A stretch of 64,000 nucleotides of DNA from Salticus scenicus (taxonomy: Eukaryota; Arthropoda; Arachnida; Araneae; Salticidae), in contig OZ005650.1 of NCBI GenBank assembly GCA_963930645.1, forward strand, positions 233,224,688 to 233,288,687, given 5' to 3'. Positions 57,124 to 64,000 of this stretch are shown one piece after another. Under the pieces are notes generated by a model. The model worked only from the letters and a program-made list of their open reading frames with translations, searched no databases and had not been told where the DNA came from. A program made the position numbers and the translations under genes. Each line of letters starts with the position of its first letter. Position 1 is the stretch's first letter.

Positions 57124-57671
57124 GTTGAGAACACTATCAATCGACGCATGCGCAAAAGCTTCAAAAACGCGTACAATTGGCTATCGCCATCCTTGTCTGA
57201 CGAACGATGTAGCGCGCTAATTTTCATTCTAAGCAATTTTTAACAGCTGGCAACCCTTACTTGCGGCCACTTTTACATTGGCAGACGAAGTTTACCATGT
57301 GCAGAAAAGAATTAGCTTTAATTTGATACATAAATGATGAATATACGCCATGAACGTATAAACGCCCCAAAAAACTACCTGTTTGCACCTGGCTGCGAAG
57401 AGGTAGCGGCCAAACGCGCAACGGCAACCATTACTTTTCAAGTTCACTATGTATATGTCTGTGATGTGGAGTATAGTTTATTTCAATAACAAATGAATGA
57501 AATTTCTCTCCAAAAAGTCAATTAATATTAATTTAATTAAAAATACTAGCGGCCACATTTTATTAGGCAACCCGGCCAAAACATATTGTCCCTTTTATAA
57601 TTGAATATAAAAATCTGATTTTGATTACATACTCGATGAATGTAGCAATTTTGCAGCCGGATCTTAGACTA
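57124..57671 (-). repeat. Right terminal inverted repeat, 548 bp
   Basis: Reverse complement of the left arm, from TTGAGAACACTATCAATCG to GGATCTTAGACTA, followed by the TTA duplication. An open frame on the minus strand at 57042-57236 lies mostly in the arm and is not a gene. Confidence 0.9.
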
Positions 57672-57753
57672 TTACTGTAATACTATAGAGCAGGACTAGT
57701 GCTACATTAAAACCAACCAACCAATCTTGCTATAATAAAGTTATATCTATGTA

Positions 57754-59096
57754 CAGTCGGGGGAAAAAAAAAAAAAAACTCAGCACTCGCTGTAATTTCG
57801 TTATTAATTGACGCAGAAAAATTTAATAGCCACCATTCAACAGGAAATTAAATGCACTTTCTGAAAATTTTGTCGAATTTTGAATTAGGGGTTATCTACA
57901 TATTGAAATGAGTGTCAACTTTGATCTTTTTTCAATATCAACAAACAATATTGACTTCATATTTAAATTTTTGAGAGTCTGGCAGTGCAGAAAAGTATAC
58001 TATATGTATACTTTATCTTTAGTATTCATAGAGTTATAATCAAAAATGTGTTATGGGGTTATCTGTAAATGTAGAAAAATAAAATTAAGATCCTACAAGA
58101 ATTTTAAAAAATTTTACTGTTTCACACCGGAAATATTTCAAATAAAAAAGAGTTATAAAAATTAATAAAAATGTTACCACCTTTGTAGTACTTTAATTAT
58201 CCTGAATTCAGTTTTTTAGATATGTATATACTTCAGTACTTTTTTATATAATTTTAGGTATAGTTAAATTCATTACGATTGGTCAGACAACACTCTTTAA
58301 AAAAGTGCAATATTTTTCAATTAAAAAGTGTCAATCATGAAAATACTGATCACCAATAAAGCTTAAATTTTCTTTCGTACGTGTGACATAATACACGAAC
58401 TGAAATAATATAGCTATATATATACAACAACGCATAAACTAAATTTTTTCTGAAAAATTATTGTAAGGTTTCATGAAGTAAATATTAAACAATTTTAATC
58501 GCACTTACCAGTTTTGTGTCAGTTGAACTCTTTGGAACTGTACGATATGTTTTATAATGTCCATGAAAATATAATTTCTTAATTAACGCTTATGCGACTG
58601 CTGGCATAGATTCATATCATTTGAAAATCTGTAACTCTGTCAGTGAGCGTTTCTTTCGTAATTTGTGTGTTACTTGTTTCTTAAGTATGTACCCAGTGTT
58701 CATATTTTTGCAATAAAATATGCTATGGATAGAAATATATTGATTAGAAAGAATAGAATTATAATGTACATCCTTTTGAAATATAATTGTGAGTACAGAA
58801 AATGTGTTCTGAGATATTTTATTTTGAGAGAATAACGCCCGTAGGCGGACCTTACTGTCAAAACGACAAAATCCTGCAGATGCAAAGGTGCTAAATATAT
58901 TTATAAAAGTTAAGTATATATTTAAAAATACATAAAGTTAAAATATATTCATAAAATTTTAGAGACTAAAGTATCCTTAATATAATAATCCTCCTCCATA
59001 CAAAAATATAAATAAAAATAAATAAAGCTATATATGAAGTATCGCCTTTAACTCTGACGGCGGTTAAGAAACGATTTTACAAGTCTGTCTTGCATT

Positions 59097-59135
<39 letters not shown>

Positions 59136-60154
59136 TTTTTACATTGAACCTAGTTTTCTGTTTTAAACAGTAAACCCCACCTATTTAGTTATTTTTTTTT
59201 CTTATAGTGTTCATTTAAAAGATTCAAAATTTATCGCCGGTAATCGATGAAGTAAATACCACTTACGTATATTTTTGTCAACGTAAAAGAAAGGTTTAAC
59301 ACGAATACTCAAAGTCACATTTACGTTTTCTCTGTATTGTTTTGTTTTGAAGAATGGTGAAAGGCGGGGCTTTAGAAAACAGGAACTCTTGATGGGAACA
59401 CTGATGTCTAAAAATCATCATTTTTGTTTCATTTCTTTGCGTTTAACGTTGTTGTTATATAATTTGAAAAAAAACAAATGTTGAAATTTCTCTGTTATTT
59501 TTTAAGATTTGCTTCGTTATCTCATGCAAAATTTCATAAGAGACGGCCCCCTAAACCACTCCAAAAGAAAACTTTATTTATATCTCGAAAACTAATAACT
59601 GGAATGAGCTGCAAATTTGCACACCCATATTTTTCAGCATTAGGATTCATTTTATATAAAAATTAATATAGGTCATAATCCACAATTTTTAGAAATATGA
59701 ATTTATTAATATTTTTCAGAATCAAAAATAATGATGGATTATGTTGGGTTTCTTCACTGTATCTCGTAAAAAACAATTATATTTTCAAGTTATCTTTGTT
59801 GACGATATTAATTAAAGTTTGAAATATAAATTTAACTTTAGCACCTTCAAACTTTGAACTCTTATGAATTTGTGAAAAAAATAAGTAAAATATACAATCA
59901 ATATACTTTTTTGAGTTGTCGCGATCCCAGGTATTCAAATATAAAATAACAATGGGGCATTACCATTAAAAAAATCAAACTTGGTGCGTGTTTTAATATG
60001 TAGACGACACCCAATTCAAAATTTAACTTCATTTTCTGAAACTACTCAGAATTCCCCCGGTCGAATGATACCTATTACATTTTTGTCCATCGATTAGCAA
60101 CAAAGTTAAGTCGAGTGCTGCGTTTTTTTTTTTTTTTTTTTTTTTTCCCGATTG
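57754..60154. mobile_element. TA-flanked element with long diverged TIRs and no transposase, 2.4 kb
   Basis: CAGTCGGGGG and an A run at the left are matched in reverse by a T run and CCCGATTG at the right, with TA on both sides. Pairing continues inward for about 230 bp with many differences (CTCAGCACTCGCTGT against CGCAGCACTCGACTT, AAATTTTGAATT, TCTACATATTGAAA). The interior holds only short frames (58700-58885 minus, 59478-59666 plus) without any transposase motif. The outermost bases match the MITEs at 2274, 3818 and 60530. The arms have diverged far more than those of the neighbouring transposon, so this is older. Confidence 0.7.
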
Positions 60155-60529
60155 TACATTTCATTTTATTTTATAAGCCGCATTTATTGGCATTCTTGTT
60201 TTTTATTTTTATTTTTTATATTATCACAGTGTATTATTTCACACTTGAATTTTGTAACACAGTTTTTGATATAATTATGTTTTAAGGATTCCTGACGTCT
60301 ATACTCTGACAGTTAGAGTTTGTTTGTGTATGTGAGTGTATGTATTGTGTTATCAATATAACTTAGAAGCAATTTTTGATAAAAAAGTTCAACTACGGTT
60401 TTATATATTTGTATAATATGACGATATTACTTGAAACATTTTACTCAGCTCGGATAAGTGCTCCGTCCCCAAATATATACAATAGAATTCAGAGAGATAT
60501 GGTCAAGGAATGGAATTTCTTATAGGTAC

Positions 60530-60742
60530 AGTTGGAAACAAAAGTCTCCGAATACTATTAAAAATTCCTATATTAAAAAAAATGCACTTAATACAGTTTT
60601 GTTAAATAATTCCTTGTCGAATCCTGTTTTTAGACTCATTAAGAACAGGATTCGACAAGGATTTATTTAACAAAACTGTATTAAGTGTACTTTTTTTATA
60701 TAGGAATTTTTGCTAGTGTTTGGAGCCTTTTGTTACCGATTG
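60530..60742. mobile_element. Palindromic TA-flanked MITE, 213 bp, copy 2
   Basis: CAGTTGGAAACAAAAGTCTC at the left and, inverted, the right end ending TTACCGATTG form one long hairpin. The arms carry TTGTCGAATCCTG and AACAGGATTCGACAAGG near the loop. TA flanks lie at 60528-60529 and 60743-60744. Same length and layout as 2274-2486, with moderate divergence. Confidence 0.85.
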
Positions 60743-60744
60743 TA

Positions 60745-61030
60745 CATTTTGTCATTTTTATACTAAACTAAGCATGATGGAATTATTATGTAGACTTTTT
60801 ATTCACAAAAGTATACTGAATAAAATGATGTGTAAAAAGCATACATAATTTGTTTATAGTACAAAACATTTGAATTCGCGTGTATTAAGAGACCTGCTTG
60901 AGGTATTTAGGGTTATGAAATTGTTAAAATAGCTTTACTAGCTTATGCTCTGTCCAAGAAAGCTATTAGTACAAAATCATTCAAGCTTCCACACAGACAA
61001 TTTTAATACAGGCCTTTCAATAATCGCTAT

Positions 61031-61069
<39 letters not shown>

Positions 61070-62400
61070 TGAATTAGAATGTATTTTAAGAAAAAGTAAT
61101 GTTAGTGCCATATTCTTCAAATTTTTAGATAACAGATCATGAAAATATCTTTTTTATAGAAAAGGGTATAACGATCACATGTTTATTATAGTCAATATAT
61201 ATATTTCACAGAAGACATATATTGTAGTAGCAACGTATATTTATGTATATATGTGTGTGTGTGTGTGTATTTAAGCAAAAATACTCGATATTTTGCAATA
61301 AAGCGATAAATTTGCATTATAACAACTAAAGACAACTGTAAAAATTTAATAAATTATCATTGTTTTAATTTATTTTTAAAGTTCAATGTGCCTACATGAG
61401 ATAACCCATAAATGCGACAACGTTCTTATACTGGCAATTTTAATGTCAGAATCTTATTCAAAGGCAACATAATGAGAATCTTAAATCTTGAGAACAACCC
61501 ACGTAACTTTTTAACACATTTTAAAAGTTTTCTCTAGATGAATATTCTATTTCTATACACATTGTTCATTATCCTTGACACACCAATTCTTCCTGAATGC
61601 GACAAAAAAATACTGAAATAGCGATTTATTTCATTATTTCATTATTTATTTAGTATTTTTATTTAATATTTAATATTTTATTTTTAAAATCTTTTAACAT
61701 CAAGTAACAACTTTTTCGTCATGGTCTTAAATATATTTTATATCTGTCGGAAGCTTAAGTTAGAAAAGACACATTTTGGTATAGAAGTATGCTAAACTTT
61801 TATCGTATTTAGGAGTTCTTTTATATCATAGACGTAATTGCGATAAAATATTTCCTTTAAATGTGGAGTGTCATTCAATATATATTTAAATGTAAGATTA
61901 TGCAATATTTCTTTGCTGCAATATTGTTAAAAAGCAGACATTTTTTAAAACAGAATATCGTTTAAAGGAAAAAATTGTAAGTAACTGAATTTTATTAAAT
62001 TCATAGATCATCACATAGAAATCAGAAATTTTCCCACCATGAATATTGGTTCGTTTCAGTTGATAAATGCTTAAAATCGTGAAATAATCCCAATTCCTGC
62101 CATAAATAATAATAATTTATATATGAAGGGTGTGCTTGACTTGTCTTACTGGAAGAAAGGGGGGTGGAGGTGGACAACATTAAAAATTATTCGGAAGATG
62201 TAATGATTTGCATGCGTACGTATCAAAATATCATGATTGTTAATTACAACAATAATTATAACAGTATATGTAAAATATAACAGCATTATAATTGTATTAA
62301 TGATTACTAAATATTTTTAATCATTTTTACTTACAAAATAATAAAAATTCTGTGTGACATTTTTTTAAACCTAAGTAATATATGACATGAATTGAAATGT
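60745..62400. other. A/T-rich stretch with no gene seen
   Basis: T run at 61034-61068 and a GT run at about 61252-61269. The frame at 60945-61142 is driven by the T run. No supported feature. Confidence 0.5.
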
Positions 62401-62404
62401 AGGG

Positions 62405-63785
62405 AATCCCTCAGCCAGACCTGAGAGCTAAGCACATCGACTAGAGATCAATTGTACTCAAACCTAAAGCTTCCTTAAGAGAAAAGTCTTGTAGTTGAAG
62501 AAAAAATTCAGAAGACACCTGACAAGAATATCCTGCAACTGCCAAGGCTCAGTAAGATGCCGACGAACAATCTCAAACCAGCGAGCAGAAAAGGTCTTAC
62601 AGTCGCATAAATGTGGCGAGCAGTCTCCTCTTCCAGACAACAAACACGACTAATGGGAACAGAATTAATGCCCGTAATGTTCAGATGCTTGTTAAGGATA
62701 CAGTGACCAGTACGAAGCCAGTAACTTTCCTCAGACCATTTCTGTTAAGCTTTAGAAGCTCCTTATGTCGAAGGTCAGGACAGTCACGATTAAGCTGTTT
62801 TGCTGGCCTTTCGCCATCAGACTTATGCCATTGTCTATAACGCTCCTGTGAAGATAGAAGACCTGAAAGTAGTGAAAGAAATACCCAGAACAGGCTCAGG
62901 GCCACAAAAGAGTATGCTGAAGCCAGACTTTACCAACTCATCAGCCAACTCATTACCAGGATTACCCATATGATCAGGTACCCTATAAAGACTAACCTTA
63001 TTATTGGAAGAAAAGTCACAAAGTAACTTGTAGTACTCCCACACGAGACGAGAGATGAACTTACACCTCACCAGTGAGAGGAGAGCCGCCTAATTATCGG
63101 AGCAGATACGAGGGGTTAAATTGCGATAACCCCTGTCTAAGCACACCTTACAGCATAAAATGATAGCAAAGATTTCAGCTTGAAAAACATTGGCAAACTT
63201 TCCAAAAGGAAATGACAGCCGAGTTTCATCCCTAGGACAGTAAACATTTACCCTAGAAGGAAAATTAAGCTTAGAGTCATCAGTATACCATACCAAACAG
63301 TTGTCATTAAGCCATTAAGGCTTATTAAAAGCAAATTTCATAATTCACTGGGCATAATGATAAAAGGAAGATGAAACAACAGCAACAAATAAAATGAAGG
63401 AACTCCAAGACAGATGTCTAGAATAATCCATGTACAAGCCCAGACACATTAAAAGCTTCATGAAAGCCTCGGCTTCAATATGCAAATGGAGTGGAAGCAG
63501 CCCAAGCAAACTCTCAAAATCTGCCGTAGGGGAAGTCTTAATGTAGCTTGAAAGAGCAATACAGACCATCCTTTGCAACCTATTGAGACCAAGCTCTAAC
63601 AGTAGTCAGCTTAGTCCTAGACCACCATACAATACAGTCATATATTTGATGATTGGACAGATAATCATGGTATAGATCCAATAGACAGCCTTGGGACTTA
63701 AAACCCAAGTTTTACCAATGAAGCTCTTACAAACCTAAAATACTTTTTATGGCCTTATCTAAGCAAAACTCAACATTCTTAAGTA
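62405..63785 (-). pseudogene. RNase H-bearing LINE, C-terminal part of ORF2, decayed
   Basis: On the minus strand, in order, come reverse-transcriptase thumb/linker blocks near 63720-63600 (SPKAVYWIYTMIICPII, then LNRLQRMVC). A TSPTADFESLLGLLPLHLHIEAEA block follows (63550-63460, split here as two motifs: TSPTADFESL and LLPLHLHIEAEA). An RNase H domain starts at 63296 with WYTDDSKL, ends its first part at ICSDN, meets an in-frame TAG at 63089 and continues through VSLYRVPDHMGNPGNELAD near 62985. A frameshift then leads to a Cys/His-rich tail near 62660. The catalytic core of the reverse transcriptase and the endonuclease are missing. It looks 5'-truncated; RNase H limits it to I/R1/Loa-type LINEs. 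Confidence 0.75.
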
Positions 63786-64000
63786 ATAGATAGTTATTAA
63801 ATTAATATACTTGCATTTTGAATAATTCAAACAAAAATAATGAATTTTTATTTCAATTCAATTGGAAAAAAAAAATGAAGATATGAAAATATTTTTGAAA
63901 TTTACCAATCAACGAACTTTTTTTCTTCAACAAGAGGGGTGAAATAAACGGATTTCTTCATTCCAGTCACGTTCGTGCCTAATATAATAGAGGCTATGCA
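63786..64000. other. No gene seen to the window edge
   Basis: A/T-rich DNA without a supported feature. Confidence 0.5.

Larger units (their letters stand above)
53035..57671 (+). mobile_element. Long-TIR DNA transposon, Academ-like, 4,637 bp
   Basis: Arms 53035-53582 and 57124-57671 (548 bp each) are near-identical reverse complements starting TAGTCTAAGATCC. Both are flanked by TTA (53032-53034 and 57672-57674), a 3-bp target duplication. Between them is a single large gene on the plus strand encoding a protein with XPG/FEN-type nuclease motifs, plus an AATAAA after its stop. XPG-like nuclease, 3-bp duplication and long TIRs fit the Academ superfamily as I recall it from Repbase; that assignment is inference. 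Near-identity of the arms means a recent insertion, but the gene is broken and its 5' part appears to be missing. Confidence 0.85.

Noticed and set aside
58700..59666. Short frames inside the 2.4-kb TIR element as a transposase
   Set aside because: No DDE, helix-turn-helix or other transposase motif is visible in either frame.
1..64000. tRNA, rRNA or other structured RNA genes
   Set aside because: I saw no sequence with paired A and B boxes plus a cloverleaf, and no rRNA-like block; only isolated B-box-like words.

Overview
The window is eukaryotic nuclear DNA from an animal, most likely an arthropod. It is very A/T-rich, full of 15-45 base A or T runs and microsatellites, and carries relics of transposon families common in arthropods: Tc1-like, mariner with the N-terminal helix-turn-helix domain, RNase H-bearing LINEs, RTE-like LINEs and a Ty3/Gypsy-type gag-protease. 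The species cannot be named from this sequence. I found no convincing host gene, rRNA or tRNA; the window reads as intergenic or deep intronic DNA built by successive insertions.

Region by region. 1-7.0 kb: A/T-rich DNA with a microsatellite-bearing dispersed repeat (family A) split by a 213-bp TA-flanked MITE, then families D and C and two more inverted-repeat elements. 7.3-10.3 kb: a candidate TIR element and a 1-kb element flanked by TTAA that holds a nested 235-bp MITE. 11-14 kb: a family E copy, an LTR-like promoter/poly(A) module and a decayed tandem array (family B). 15.5-16.7 kb: a 1,138-bp near-perfect hairpin. 17.5-18.6 kb: 90-bp and 55-bp tandem repeats. 20.9-21.8 and 27.7-28.8 kb: two dead Tc1-like transposase genes on opposite strands. 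24.3-26.4 kb: a head-to-head family A pair and family B modules. 32.3-35.1 kb: a second element with a repeated TIR motif, an RTE-like LINE fragment and two family D copies.

35.4-39.7 kb: a young LTR retroelement with 473/489-bp LTRs. It has a gag-protease gene with an N-terminal SAP-like segment but no reverse transcriptase, RNase H or integrase. In their place is an acidic region followed by a nucleolin-type RRM. 40.0-48.0 kb: three separate mariner-group relics, more family A and C copies and a perfect 76-bp palindrome. 53.0-57.7 kb: a 4.6-kb DNA transposon with 548-bp terminal inverted repeats and a TTA target duplication. Its product carries the acidic motifs of XPG/FEN-type nucleases in the right order, resembling the Academ superfamily, but the gene is broken. 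57.8-60.2 kb: a 2.4-kb TA-flanked element with long TIRs and no recognisable transposase; its end sequence matches that of the 213-bp MITEs. 62.4-63.8 kb: the C-terminal part of an RNase H-encoding LINE.

The two most unusual objects are the pol-less LTR element with a captured nucleolin-like segment and the long-TIR transposon with an XPG-like nuclease. Both look recent, since their terminal repeats are nearly identical, yet both carry reading-frame breaks.
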